Shown piece by piece: positions 1 to 8,193 of a stretch of 64,000 bases of DNA. Within the stretch, counting starts at the first letter, position 1, and each line of letters starts with the position of its first letter. The translations under genes were made by a program, and so were the position numbers. The notes beneath the pieces were generated by a model, which made no database searches, was not told the origin of the DNA, and worked only from the letters and a program-made list of their open reading frames with translations. The DNA comes from Diplocloster hominis (GTDB lineage: Bacteria; Bacillota; Clostridia; Lachnospirales; Lachnospiraceae), in assembly GCF_032380655.1 (NCBI RefSeq), contig NZ_JAWDIY010000024.1, forward strand, positions 19,193-83,192. Reading direction: 5' to 3'.

Positions 1-311
1 AGCTCATCGGGATGGTACCCGGTTTTTTTACCGTCGATATAGGCAAATCTTTTATGTACCGGCCTATCCCGGCTCGGGAAAAGACCTTTCACCATGTAAT
101 CTGCGCATCCCTGGTATACAGGAATATCGCGTTTGAGAAAATCCACCACCCGAAGGGTATTTTCGGTGGTCTGCCCAATATCTTTGTTGCCGAGGATCGT
201 ACAGATCGCCACCACGTCCAGTTTCTCCGATAGCACTGCCGTCATTATGGCCAGAGCATCATCCGATCCTGTATCTACGTCCAGGATCACCTTCTTTTTT
301 TCTTGTTCCAT
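1..311 (-). CDS. Nucleoside hydrolase (IUNH family), N-terminal part, cut by window edge
   Basis: The reading frame begins at ATG 311 behind a GGAGGT ribosome binding site and runs off the left edge, so only about 103 residues are visible. The first residues include the motif DVDTGSDDA, the calcium- and ribose-binding aspartate cluster at the N terminus of inosine-uridine nucleoside hydrolases. These enzymes cleave the N-glycosidic bond of ribonucleosides to give base and ribose. The start overlaps the end of the upstream permease gene by 25 bp, so it is probably the last visible gene of the importer operon. That would couple uptake of a nucleoside to its hydrolysis. The substrate cannot be told from this fragment. 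Confidence 0.85.
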   Translation of the reverse strand, partial: MEQEKKKVILDVDTGSDDALAIMTAVLSEKLDVVAICTILGNKDIGQTTENTLRVVDFLKRDIPVYQGCADYMVKGLFPSRDRPVHKRFAYIDGKKTGYHPDE

Positions 312-1246
312 CTAAAAACCTCCTTATTTATATATATTTTTTTCCGCGCTTTTCTTTTTAACAAAAGCTTAAACGCGGAAACCGCGGTCATACTTACTAT
401 AGTAAACAGATAGGGAATCATCAGAACGAATTCTGCCGTCAAACCCAACATCTGAAGAATATTCGCTAAGGAATCCGCTCCTGCGAACACCATCGCAACC
501 ACGGCCGCCATTACCGGCGAGGCTTCTGTAATGTTCATAGCCGCCATTCCGATAAATCCGCGTCCAGCGATCATATCTCTCGAAAACCAAGAGACATAGC
601 CAAGCGACATATATGCCCCGGCAAAAGAAGCCATCATCCCCGATAGAAGAAAGGAAACCGCTTTTATTCTTTTCACATTAATCCCCACTGATTCGGCAGC
701 GCCCGGTTTCTGCCCTACCGCCTTTATGCGTAATCCAAGCCTTGTTTTCTGCAGCAGGAACCAGACAAATAATACGCTCAAAAACGCAAAGTAGGTCAAT
801 ATGTGATGTCCTGACAGCACCTCTCCCAGAAATGGGATGCGCTCCAGTACCGGGATGTGAACAGACGGCAGATCGATACTTCTCAGCTGCGTTGCCGTCG
901 TGGACTTATTTCCAAAAAATTCATACAGCATAAATACAGTGCCGCCGGAGGAAAGCATATTGACGGAAATGCAAGTCAGATAAAGATCCGTCTGCAAGGA
1001 CAGGACCGCATAGCTCACAAGGCCTCCCATGAGGGTCCCCCCAGCCAATGCTCCCAGCAATCCCAGAAATGCATTTCCGGTAAAACCGCTGGCCACCACT
1101 CCGGTAAACGCTGACATGAGCATCATGCTCTCCAGGGCCAGATTCAGAAATCCCGCTTTTTTGGAAATTACCGCAGCCATAGCCGCATAAATTAGCGGAG
1201 TCGATAACCGCAACACGGAAAATAAAAACATTTCCAGTCCATTCAT
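287..1246 (-). CDS. ABC transporter permease, BMP/nucleoside-type, second subunit
   Basis: This 319-residue integral membrane protein has at least eight hydrophobic segments and the family pattern of the BPD_transp_2 permeases, including AVGQKPGAAESVGINV in a cytoplasmic loop near residue 180. It resembles NupQ/YufQ-type nucleoside permeases. It overlaps the preceding permease gene by 4 bp (ATGA-type junction) and the following nucleoside hydrolase gene by 25 bp, indicating translational coupling. With its partner it forms the membrane channel of a lipoprotein-dependent importer. A Lys/Arg-rich tail ends the protein. Nucleoside specificity is inferred from the family and from the hydrolase gene. 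Confidence 0.88.
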   Translation of the reverse strand: MNGLEMFLFSVLRLSTPLIYAAMAAVISKKAGFLNLALESMMLMSAFTGVVASGFTGNAFLGLLGALAGGTLMGGLVSYAVLSLQTDLYLTCISVNMLSSGGTVFMLYEFFGNKSTTATQLRSIDLPSVHIPVLERIPFLGEVLSGHHILTYFAFLSVLFVWFLLQKTRLGLRIKAVGQKPGAAESVGINVKRIKAVSFLLSGMMASFAGAYMSLGYVSWFSRDMIAGRGFIGMAAMNITEASPVMAAVVAMVFAGADSLANILQMLGLTAEFVLMIPYLFTIVSMTAVSAFKLLLKRKARKKIYINKEVFRWNKKKRR

Positions 1247-2343
1247 CTGCCCTCACCCCCGCCCGGTAATTTTCCAGCCAGAGTTAATTTGGCCTGGCAC
1301 AGCTTACTTTTATTTCTGGCTCTGTCCATAAAATGCTTTGCTGCTACTAAAAGAATGAGCATTGCCTGAATTATGATTGCAAATTCATAAGAGACATCCG
1401 AGGTGCGGCCCACAATATCCGCACCTGTGCGGAAATAGGCCAAAAATAGTGCAGCCAGCGGAACATACACCGGATTTTTACCGGCCAGAACCGCAATCAA
1501 AATACCGTCAAATCCATATTGGGTAAATTCTTCCCACTGGAATCTTTCGTACATTCCCAGGACTTCAACCGTCCCGCCCATCCCCGCCACCATACCGCCC
1601 AGTACCTGGGCTGCCAATGGCAGCATAAAGACGTTCATTCCGCAGTAGCGGGCGAATGCCGGTGATTTTCCGATCATACGGATCCGGTATCCGGCGGAGG
1701 TTTTTAAAAGAAACCAGGCGCCGGCCGCCAACACTGCGGCTGCAATCAGCAAGCCGGTGTGAATCCGGGTCTGAGGGATCAGATTTTGGAGCAGCGCTTT
1801 ATGCGGTATTTCATAGGAAGCGTTATAAGACAGGGAGTGATCCTTCATCTTCATGCGCAGTATATAGCGAACCCCATAAAGGAGTATGTAATTTATCATA
1901 ATTGATACGACTACTTCATTAATCTGAAATTTTTCCCGCAAAAATGCCGGAACAAATGCAATCAAACCTCCCAGAGCAGTTCCTCCACCGATCACCAGCA
2001 CCAAAGAGCCTATATGCCCTACCGGAAGACGCTCAATGCCGAATGCGATCAGAACCCCGAAGCAACCGGATGCCAGGAATATCCCTTCCGCGCTCATATT
2101 AAAGCGGTCTACCGTATACATAAAGCACATGCCAAGACCCGCGAATACATACGGGATAGCCAGCTCAATGATATTTGCCATCCGTGTAAAGTTCTGAAAC
2201 GGTCCTAAAAAGAAGCTGGCAACAGCACGGCCCGGCGTTTTGCTGATAAAGATCAGGATCACAAAGGCAGCGGCAAAAGCGATCAATATCGCCATAGCGG
2301 TCCGAAATAGTTCAAACAGAATATCCTGATATTTAAACTTCAT
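1243..2343 (-). CDS. ABC transporter permease, BMP/nucleoside-type, first subunit
   Basis: This 366-residue permease has about nine membrane segments. It shows the BPD_transp_2 loop with IRMIGKSPAFARYCGMNV near residues 220-240, as in NupP/YufP-type subunits. It starts 4 bp inside the end of the ATPase gene and ends 4 bp inside the next permease gene, so the three are translationally coupled. The first permease of such importers is usually the longer one, as here. It is expected to pair with the following permease in the cytoplasmic membrane and to be energised by the double-domain ATPase upstream. Confidence 0.88.
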   Translation of the reverse strand: MKFKYQDILFELFRTAMAILIAFAAAFVILIFISKTPGRAVASFFLGPFQNFTRMANIIELAIPYVFAGLGMCFMYTVDRFNMSAEGIFLASGCFGVLIAFGIERLPVGHIGSLVLVIGGGTALGGLIAFVPAFLREKFQINEVVVSIMINYILLYGVRYILRMKMKDHSLSYNASYEIPHKALLQNLIPQTRIHTGLLIAAAVLAAGAWFLLKTSAGYRIRMIGKSPAFARYCGMNVFMLPLAAQVLGGMVAGMGGTVEVLGMYERFQWEEFTQYGFDGILIAVLAGKNPVYVPLAALFLAYFRTGADIVGRTSDVSYEFAIIIQAMLILLVAAKHFMDRARNKSKLCQAKLTLAGKLPGGGEGR

Positions 2344-3950
2344 AGTATCCCCCCGCCTACATCCTGATTATCAGGCATTTCATCATTACATTGTGTCATC
2401 TTCTCTTCACATTCAAATATCTCTTTTTCCGACATTTGCCTGATACCGAGCATATATTCACCCAGCAGCGTTTCACTTACCGGCTTACTTCCATCCAGGC
2501 ATGCACAGATCCGTCCTTTATGCATGACCAGAATCCGGTCGCTCAGTTCCATAATCTCACTCAAGTCCGAGGACACTAACAGTATGGTGTACTGTTCCCG
2601 CCGGGCCAGATCATTTAAAGCCTCCCGGATAAACTGTGCCGCATGAACGTCCACTCCTCTTGTCGGCTGATCCGCCAGCATTATCCGACTTCCTGCCTGT
2701 GAGCATTCCCTGGCTATAATGACCTTCTGTATATTTCCTCCTGAAAGCATCCACAGCGGTTGTTCCGCATCCACACACTGTATCTGGTATCTGCTGATCA
2801 AATTCTGTACATATTGGTCTATCTTCTTTTTTTTCATCAGGAACCCGACGGCCGGCCCTTTTAAGAATGCCGTATTTGCCATAAGATTTTCTTTCACAGA
2901 AGAATAGACCGACGCGCCTTCGTTCATCCTGTCCTCAGGGATATGAGCGATTCCCATACGGCGAAGCTCAAGCACGTTTTTTCCTGTAACATCCCGGCCA
3001 TGCATATGTATACTGCCCTCATATGCGGTATCCATACCGCTTAATAATTCTAGGATCTCGTGCTGACCATTCCCTTCGATTCCGGTAATTCCCACGATCT
3101 CTCCCTGACGGGCCCGCAGACTTATGTTCTGAAGCAGGGTCCTGCCCTTCTGACGGTATGTTAAGCCGCGGACCTCCAGCGTCAATGGGCCTGGTTTGCT
3201 TTTGCAATAATCTATTTTTTTAAAAGGTTCTCCGCCAATCATCCATTCAGATATTTTCCGTTCGCTCAGATTACCGATCCGATCCGCAGCCACTACTTCG
3301 CCATGTCTCATAATCGTGGCACGGTCGCAGATTTCCATAACCTCCTTAAGCTTGTGTGTAATGAATATAATCGCATAGCCCTGCTCTTTCAGGCCCCGCA
3401 GCTGGCAAAACAGCTCCTTGGTTTCCTGTGGAGTTAATACTGCGGTGGGTTCATCGAATATCAGTATCTTCACCCCTCGGATTAGCGCCTTTAGTATTTC
3501 TACCTTCTGCTGACTCGCTATGTTTAAGCTGCCGGTCTTTTCGTGAATATCTACCTTCAGCCCGTAACGGTTCATCGCACCGGCAACAAGCTGTTCCCCT
3601 CTTTTCATGTCCAGAATTCCATGCTTCATCGGTTCCATGCCCAACAGTATGTTTTGGCATACACTCAGTCCGGATGCCAGTTCAAAATTCTGCTGAATCA
3701 TTCCAATTCCATAGCGCAGCGCATCATGCGGACTTTTCATCATCACCTGCCTGCCGTTTATATAGATCTCCCCTTCCTGACAGGTCTCAAGTCCAAAAAG
3801 CACTTTCATCAACGTTGTCTTACCAGCTCCGTTTTCGCCCAGCAGTGCATGGATCTCCCCCGCGTACACGCTGAAATCTACCTTTCGGTTTGCGGTAAAA
3901 CCATTTTCATAGATTTTCACGATTTGCTTCATCGCGAGAACTTCTTCCAT
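2340..3950 (-). CDS. ABC transporter ATPase with two nucleotide-binding domains (NupO/RbsA-like)
   Basis: The 536-residue protein carries two ABC domains. Domain 1 (about residues 5-235) has Walker A GENGAGKTT, Walker B ILIFDEPTAV and a degenerate signature region. Domain 2 (about 255-505) has a weak P-loop (GITGIEGNGQHE), signature LSGGNIQK and Walker B-like IMLADQPTRGVDV. One canonical and one degenerate site is normal for sugar and nucleoside importers of this class. The start at 3950 is chosen because GGGAGGG lies 6 nt upstream. It follows the binding protein by 16 bp. The acidic, Cys-containing tail after residue 505 is not needed for the fold and is lineage-specific. Confidence 0.92.
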   Translation of the reverse strand: MEEVLAMKQIVKIYENGFTANRKVDFSVYAGEIHALLGENGAGKTTLMKVLFGLETCQEGEIYINGRQVMMKSPHDALRYGIGMIQQNFELASGLSVCQNILLGMEPMKHGILDMKRGEQLVAGAMNRYGLKVDIHEKTGSLNIASQQKVEILKALIRGVKILIFDEPTAVLTPQETKELFCQLRGLKEQGYAIIFITHKLKEVMEICDRATIMRHGEVVAADRIGNLSERKISEWMIGGEPFKKIDYCKSKPGPLTLEVRGLTYRQKGRTLLQNISLRARQGEIVGITGIEGNGQHEILELLSGMDTAYEGSIHMHGRDVTGKNVLELRRMGIAHIPEDRMNEGASVYSSVKENLMANTAFLKGPAVGFLMKKKKIDQYVQNLISRYQIQCVDAEQPLWMLSGGNIQKVIIARECSQAGSRIMLADQPTRGVDVHAAQFIREALNDLARREQYTILLVSSDLSEIMELSDRILVMHKGRICACLDGSKPVSETLLGEYMLGIRQMSEKEIFECEEKMTQCNDEMPDNQDVGGGIL

Positions 3951-3966
3951 TCATAGCCCTCCCGCC

Positions 3967-5052
3967 TTATTCATTAGCCGCGTCCTGTTTATACTGCTGA
4001 TATTCTTCCTCGGTCATTTGAAAATAAGTTTTTACTATAATTTCATTTTTCATTACCCGTTCCGCAAATTCGTCAATCTGCTTTCTGTTGGCTTCGTCCA
4101 CCAGATTCATATAATGCTCATTTTCCGCTATACCGACACCGTTCTCCTTCAGGCCATATGCTTTCAAACTTCCCCAGGCAATATCCCCATCCCGGATCGA
4201 GCCAAACGTACCAATCACGGCGTCTTTTACATTCTTCAACATGGAGGTTATTATTACATCCGCAAGTTCCGGCTGATTATCCTTCAGCATCTCATACTGG
4301 TCTGTATCGACACCGATCGCATAGATTCCCTTTTCGGCCGCCGCCGAATAGACGCCGATGCCGCAGCCGGCCGCGATCTGAAATATGCAGTCCACCCCGG
4401 ACTCGATCTGCATGAGCGACAGTTCTTTCGCCTTTGCCGTATCATTGAGACTGCCCACGACCGATATCGTGACGGTTGCATCTTCCCGGAAGGTTTTTAC
4501 ACCGTCGATAAATCCCACTGTAAAATCATTTTTTACGGGATATTCCTGACTGTTCACCAGACCGATCCGGCCCGTGCGGGACACCGCGGCAGCAACACAG
4601 CCGGCCAGAAACGCCCCTTCATTTTGTTTAAAGGTTATGCAATACAGATTCTCAAGCTCAACGTTTTCCAGCGGATTCACATCTACCATGATAAACCGGA
4701 TACGAGGATTTCTTTCAGCACATTTCAATACATTTTCATAAAAGCCCGTATTACTGGTACTTACGATATAGTTCGTACCCATTGCAGCTATATCGTTAAA
4801 AAAGGATTCATATTTTGTCTGATCGGTTCCGCATTCAACTACGGAAGTGTCATATCCATATAATTCCCCCGCCTCCTGTACACCGGCCCATGTGTTGTCG
4901 GAAATCGACATATCACCCAGATTATTGGTGATAAATACAATTTTTTCTTTCTGACTTGTATCTGTGCTGCCGGCGCATCCAGTGAATGTCCATAACGTTA
5001 ACATTATTGTACCCAACATCAAAGGCACTGCTCTCTTCGTCCTTTTTCGCAT
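3967..5052 (-). CDS. BMP-family substrate-binding lipoprotein
   Basis: The 361-residue precursor begins with Lys/Arg residues, a hydrophobic stretch and the lipobox FTGC, so the mature protein should be lipid-anchored at Cys26. The body matches the BMP/PnrA-like family: IVFITNNLGDMSISDNTWAG at the N-terminal strand, later GCVAAAVSRTGRIGLV and AIGVDTDQYEML. Relatives bind nucleosides outside the cell. It is the first gene of the operon, behind a good promoter and a palindromic operator, and is followed by the ATPase and permeases. A GGGGGA ribosome binding site precedes ATG 5052. Confidence 0.9.
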   Translation of the reverse strand: MRKRTKRAVPLMLGTIMLTLWTFTGCAGSTDTSQKEKIVFITNNLGDMSISDNTWAGVQEAGELYGYDTSVVECGTDQTKYESFFNDIAAMGTNYIVSTSNTGFYENVLKCAERNPRIRFIMVDVNPLENVELENLYCITFKQNEGAFLAGCVAAAVSRTGRIGLVNSQEYPVKNDFTVGFIDGVKTFREDATVTISVVGSLNDTAKAKELSLMQIESGVDCIFQIAAGCGIGVYSAAAEKGIYAIGVDTDQYEMLKDNQPELADVIITSMLKNVKDAVIGTFGSIRDGDIAWGSLKAYGLKENGVGIAENEHYMNLVDEANRKQIDEFAERVMKNEIIVKTYFQMTEEEYQQYKQDAANE

Positions 5053-5112
5053 AACTGTCCCCCATTCTTATCTGCATGTTCCTTCTTTTTTGGTAAATTT
5101 TTTACTTTTATT

Positions 5113-5129
5113 TGATAAAATTTTTATCA
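5113..5129. promoter_or_regulatory. Palindromic operator O1 for the importer operon
   Basis: The 17 bp read TGATAAAA, one central base, TTTTATCA, a perfect 8-bp inverted repeat. It lies just downstream of the -10 box of the leftward promoter at 5138-5166, where a bound repressor would block transcription. A nearly identical site sits downstream of the lacI promoter. The divergent LacI-type protein is the obvious candidate binder. Confidence 0.75.
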
Positions 5130-5137
5130 TTTTTTCC

Positions 5138-5166
5138 ATTATTGCACAGGATTTATTTTTTGTCAA
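5138..5166 (-). promoter_or_regulatory. Sigma-A promoter of the BMP importer operon
   Basis: On the minus strand TTGACA (5166-5161) is separated by exactly 17 bp from AATAAT (5143-5138). Transcription would start near 5131, immediately before operator O1, and read the lipoprotein gene after a leader of about 80 nt. Confidence 0.75.
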
Positions 5167-5311
5167 TAACTTGTATTTTAAAATTTTCCCAACTTTTTCT
5201 TTCTCTCCCATTCACTTGAAGCGGATTACAGCAACCACATTAAGCTTATATGATTCCATGTTTTCACGATATATGAATCCATTTTGTGCGGCAGACACAT
5301 TACGCTTATTC

Positions 5312-5340
5312 TTGACAAAGATAAAAAAAAATATTAAACT
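5312..5340 (+). promoter_or_regulatory. Promoter of the LacI-family regulator gene
   Basis: TTGACA (5312-5317) is followed after 17 bp by TAAACT (5335-5340), a moderate -10 box. The operator-like palindrome at 5349-5365 begins about where transcription should start, so the regulator probably represses itself. Confidence 0.55.
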
Positions 5341-5348
5341 GTCTCTAG

Positions 5349-5365
5349 TGATTAAATTTTTATCA
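5349..5365. promoter_or_regulatory. Palindromic operator O2 for the regulator gene
   Basis: TGATTAAA, a central T, TTTTATCA: the same word as O1 with one mismatch in the left arm. It sits just downstream of the -10 box of the rightward promoter. Two further half-sites, TGATAAA, follow as a direct repeat near 5403-5417. Confidence 0.65.
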
Positions 5366-5446
5366 TTTTACCGTTATGGCAAAATTATTCCATTCCATTA
5401 TTTGATAAAGTGATAAAAACAAAAATTATTAAATGAGGTGTTCATT

Positions 5447-6466
5447 ATGGGAGTTTCCTTAAAAGATATAGCAGAACGCGCTGACATGTCCATATCTGCG
5501 GTATCACTGGTTTTAGGCAACAGGCCAAACCGCATTTCAAAAGAAAAGCAAGAATTAATCAGAAAAATTGCTGAGGAACTGAATTATACCCCTCCACGCT
5601 CCGGCGGGCTGATGCCAAGACAAACCGACAAAACAATTGGCGTCATTCTGCCGGACTTAAAGGATCTGTTTTATGGCTCGATCGCTATGGCCATCACCAA
5701 TATCTGCCGAACAAACGATTATAACATTATGATCAGCAGCACGGATGACTCCAAGGAATTTGATCTTTCCGACATCAAAGTTTTCCGTTCCCGCGGAGTG
5801 GATGGTCTTATCTTTTGTCCTTCTTCCAATTTAATCCCCTCAGACTATGAGGAATATTCAGCGGCTCTTCATACTTTGGCAAAGCCCGTGGTTTTTGTTG
5901 ACCGCTATATACCCAATATCGGTTTCAGCGCCGTCACCATCAATCAAAGCCGCGGCGCTTACTATGCGATCAAACATTTACTGGAACTGGGCCATAGAAA
6001 TATCGGTGTGATCGGCGGTTCAACACAGAGTTTTTCTGAGCGTTACTGCGGTATCGTAGCCGCCTGTGCAGAATACCTTCTCGATATGTCGCAGATCAAT
6101 TTTTTCCCCTGTGACCTGACCCCGGTAGGCGCTTATGACATAGCCGAGACAGTCTTGTCTAAAGGATGTACCGCCGTCTTTTGCTATAACGACCTGATGG
6201 CTTACGGCCTCTACAAAAAGTATCATGAGCTGGGTATCCGCATCCCAAAGGATATTTCCATTATCGGATTTAACGACCTGTATTATTCCAGATGCTTTGA
6301 AGTCCCGCTGACAAGCGTCAATGTTCAGGGAGACCGGCTGGGATTTTCAGCATCCGAAAGAATTTTTTCCGAATTAGAGAATCCGAATCAGGATAAGCAA
6401 GTAATTCTACTGGAACCGGAAATCAGCCTGCGCAAGAGTACCAAGGCGCTTTCCGGACAGGTTTAA
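5447..6466 (+). CDS. LacI-family transcriptional regulator
   Basis: The protein is about 339 residues. An N-terminal helix-turn-helix reads SLKDIAERADMSISAVSLVL, the usual LacI recognition region, followed by a hinge and a periplasmic-binding-protein-like effector domain (from about residue 60, starting TIGVILPDLKDLFYGSI). The start at ATG 5447 is preferred over GTG 5438, because GAGGTG at 5435-5440 is the ribosome binding site for the former. It is divergent from the BMP importer operon, and matching palindromes lie by both promoters, so it likely represses both the importer and itself. The effector is unknown; a nucleoside or its sugar would fit. Confidence 0.92.
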   Translation: MGVSLKDIAERADMSISAVSLVLGNRPNRISKEKQELIRKIAEELNYTPPRSGGLMPRQTDKTIGVILPDLKDLFYGSIAMAITNICRTNDYNIMISSTDDSKEFDLSDIKVFRSRGVDGLIFCPSSNLIPSDYEEYSAALHTLAKPVVFVDRYIPNIGFSAVTINQSRGAYYAIKHLLELGHRNIGVIGGSTQSFSERYCGIVAACAEYLLDMSQINFFPCDLTPVGAYDIAETVLSKGCTAVFCYNDLMAYGLYKKYHELGIRIPKDISIIGFNDLYYSRCFEVPLTSVNVQGDRLGFSASERIFSELENPNQDKQVILLEPEISLRKSTKALSGQV

Positions 6467-6483
6467 AAATAATCCTAACTGAT

Positions 6484-6560
6484 TTGGGACATGTCCGATT
6501 TAATATGGACATGTCCCAAACTGAAATGGACATGTCCCAAATCAGTTTGGACATGTCCCC
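6484..6560. repeat. Four tandem GGACATGTCC palindromes at 20-21 bp spacing
   Basis: The perfect 10-bp palindrome GGACATGTCC occurs at 6487, 6507, 6528 and 6549, spaced 20, 21 and 21 bp, in the short gap between the convergent lacI-type gene and sigF. The linkers are related AT-rich words (AACTGA, AATCAG). A fifth copy ends a separate tandem array near 23766. No gene here encodes an obvious binder. Confidence 0.85.
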
Positions 6561-6571
6561 TTTTGACTTTT

Positions 6572-7285
6572 TTAAAGCTTGTCCCGCAGCTTTTGCAGGA
6601 TCTTCTTCTCCAGCCGGGATACCTGGACCTGGGAGATTCCGATCTTCTCCGCCACCTGGGTCTGGGTCTTGTCCTCATAGTAGCGCATGAGGATGATTTC
6701 CCGTTCCTTTTCCGTCAGGGAATCCAGTAACTGTTCCAGCACCAGCTGATTCAATACCGCATCGTTCTGGCTGGTCTCCTCCTCCAGCTTATCGATCAGA
6801 TAGATGTCACTGCCGTCCCCCTGATAGATGGTTTTGTAGAGGGACTCCACCTCCACGCCGGAATCCAGCGCCATGACGATTTCTTCCTGGCTGGCGCCGA
6901 TCTCCGCGGAGATCTCTTCCAGGGTCGGCTCCCGGCCGATCTTATGGTTGAGCATTTCCCGGCATCTTCGCGCTTTGTTGGCAGTTTCCTTTAAGGATCT
7001 GCTCACTTTGATCATTCCGTCGTCTCTTAAGAATCTTTTGATTTCTCCGGTAATCATCGGAACCGCATAGGTTGAAAACTTTACATCGTAACTGATATCG
7101 AATTTGTCGATCGCCTTGATCAGCCCGATACTGCCGATCTGGAACAGGTCCTCCATCTCATGGCCCCGTCCCTGGAATCTGCGGACAATACTCCACACCA
7201 ATCCAATGTTTTCTTCCACAAGCCTATCTCTCGCTTCTTTATCCCCTTCGTGTGATTTGACAATTAAAGCGATCGTATGCTCCAT
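6572..7285 (-). CDS. sigF: Sporulation RNA polymerase sigma-F factor
   Basis: The 237-residue protein has all sigma-70 parts needed. Region 2 (about residues 20-90) includes MEDLFQIGSIGLIKAIDKFD, region 3 follows, and region 4 (about 180-235) has a helix-turn-helix TQVAEKIGISQVQVSRLEKK. Length and sequence fit SigF (SpoIIAC), the first forespore-specific sigma factor. It is third in the order spoIIAA-spoIIAB-sigF, 12 bp after spoIIAB. Its activity is normally held by SpoIIAB and released by SpoIIAA. SigG is the closest alternative but the operon settles the identity. Confidence 0.96.
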   Translation of the reverse strand: MEHTIALIVKSHEGDKEARDRLVEENIGLVWSIVRRFQGRGHEMEDLFQIGSIGLIKAIDKFDISYDVKFSTYAVPMITGEIKRFLRDDGMIKVSRSLKETANKARRCREMLNHKIGREPTLEEISAEIGASQEEIVMALDSGVEVESLYKTIYQGDGSDIYLIDKLEEETSQNDAVLNQLVLEQLLDSLTEKEREIILMRYYEDKTQTQVAEKIGISQVQVSRLEKKILQKLRDKL

Positions 7286-7297
7286 GAATTCATCCCT

Positions 7298-7747
7298 TTA
7301 CTCTTCCTCATATTCGCTGTCCTTGCGTCCGATTTTCTTTTTCATGGAAACCTTGGTTCCCTTTCCCACTTCGGACTCTACCTTCAGTTCATCCATAAAA
7401 GCCTCCATAAATGAAAATCCCATGCCGGAACGCTCCTGCTCCGGAGCGGTGGTAAATAACGGCTCCATGGCTTTTTCCACATCCGGGATACCTCTGCCCT
7501 GATCGATGACCTCCAGATAGAGTTCGTCCTCACAGGTCGTACAGTTTATGGTGATTTTATGTATCTCATTGCCGTATCCATGGATGATCGCATTGGTAAC
7601 GGCTTCCGATACCGCTGTCTTTACATCCGCCACCTCCTCCAGAGTGGGATTCAGCTGGGTTAAAAACGCCGCGACCGCGACCCTGGCGAATCCTTCGTTT
7701 GACGACCTGCTGTCGAATTCTAATTTCATTTCATTACTCTCCTTCAT
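7298..7747 (-). CDS. spoIIAB: Anti-sigma-F factor and serine kinase SpoIIAB
   Basis: The 149-residue protein is a GHKL ATPase: N box EAVTNAIIHGYGNE (about residues 47-60), G1 box DQGRGIPDVEKAM, and G2-type box RSGMGFSFM. Homologues bind sigma-F and also phosphorylate SpoIIAA on serine. The N terminus, with Met-Lys and later NEMKLEF, fits the known family start, so ATG 7747 is kept. A second in-frame ATG at 7729, behind GGAG, is possible. It lies between spoIIAA and sigF with gaps of about 12 bp on both sides. Confidence 0.96.
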   Translation of the reverse strand: MKESNEMKLEFDSRSSNEGFARVAVAAFLTQLNPTLEEVADVKTAVSEAVTNAIIHGYGNEIHKITINCTTCEDELYLEVIDQGRGIPDVEKAMEPLFTTAPEQERSGMGFSFMEAFMDELKVESEVGKGTKVSMKKKIGRKDSEYEEE

Positions 7748-7759
7748 GGTGCTCCCCCT

Positions 7760-8095
7760 TTATAATGTTTTGGTTTCCTGTGGAAAGTCGTCATAGATAT
7801 CGATAATCTTGTGTATGCCGGACAAGGTAAGAATCCGCCGGATTCTGGGGCTCACCGATACGGCCAGAACCTTTCCTCCGGTAAAATTCAGATTCTTGTA
7901 GCGTCCCATAATGACGCCGATCCCGGAGCTGTCCATAAAGTTCGTGTTGGAAAAATCAAATACGATACTCCTGATATTACGCTTTTCCATCATATTATCC
8001 GCACCCTTTCGAATCTCTTCCGCATTATGATGATCCAGTTCTGTCGGAACATGGATAATCAGGCTGGTATTATCCAGTTGAAACAATGGTGACAT
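7760..8095 (-). CDS. spoIIAA: Anti-anti-sigma factor SpoIIAA
   Basis: The 111-residue STAS-domain protein contains NFMDSSGIGVIMGRYK near residues 53-68; the serine in DSSGIG is the conserved site phosphorylated by SpoIIAB. Dephosphorylated SpoIIAA frees sigma-F from SpoIIAB in the forespore. It is the first gene of the operon, with GGAGGGAA upstream of ATG 8095. The promoter must lie in 8096-8160. I could not assign a sigma-H or Spo0A site there with confidence. Confidence 0.95.
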   Translation of the reverse strand: MSPLFQLDNTSLIIHVPTELDHHNAEEIRKGADNMMEKRNIRSIVFDFSNTNFMDSSGIGVIMGRYKNLNFTGGKVLAVSVSPRIRRILTLSGIHKIIDIYDDFPQETKTL

Positions 8096-8162
8096 CTGTA
8101 TTCCCTCCTGTCTTAAATTGCCGCTTTCGGTATCAACCGTCCTTCAAACCTTGAAAAAATGC

Positions 8163-8190
8163 ACAAAAAGAGCGTGGCAACCCACGCCCT
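8163..8190 (-). terminator. Rho-independent terminator after the TPR protein gene
   Basis: On the minus strand a GC-rich stem (GCGTGG pairing with CCACGC, extended by a base each side) with a short loop is followed by CTCTTTTTG. It begins a few bases after the stop at 8194 and separates the TPR gene from the spoIIA operon. Confidence 0.8.
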
Positions 8191-8193
8191 TTC

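Noticed and set aside
4018..4863. A 281-codon open frame on the plus strand
   Set aside because: It is the complement of the BMP lipoprotein gene, with a composition (many His, Ile, Tyr, Arg) typical of antisense shadows.
6484..6560. GGACATGTCC sites as LexA boxes
   Set aside because: They do not contain the Gram-positive GAAC-N4-GTTC core, and they lie downstream of both flanking genes.
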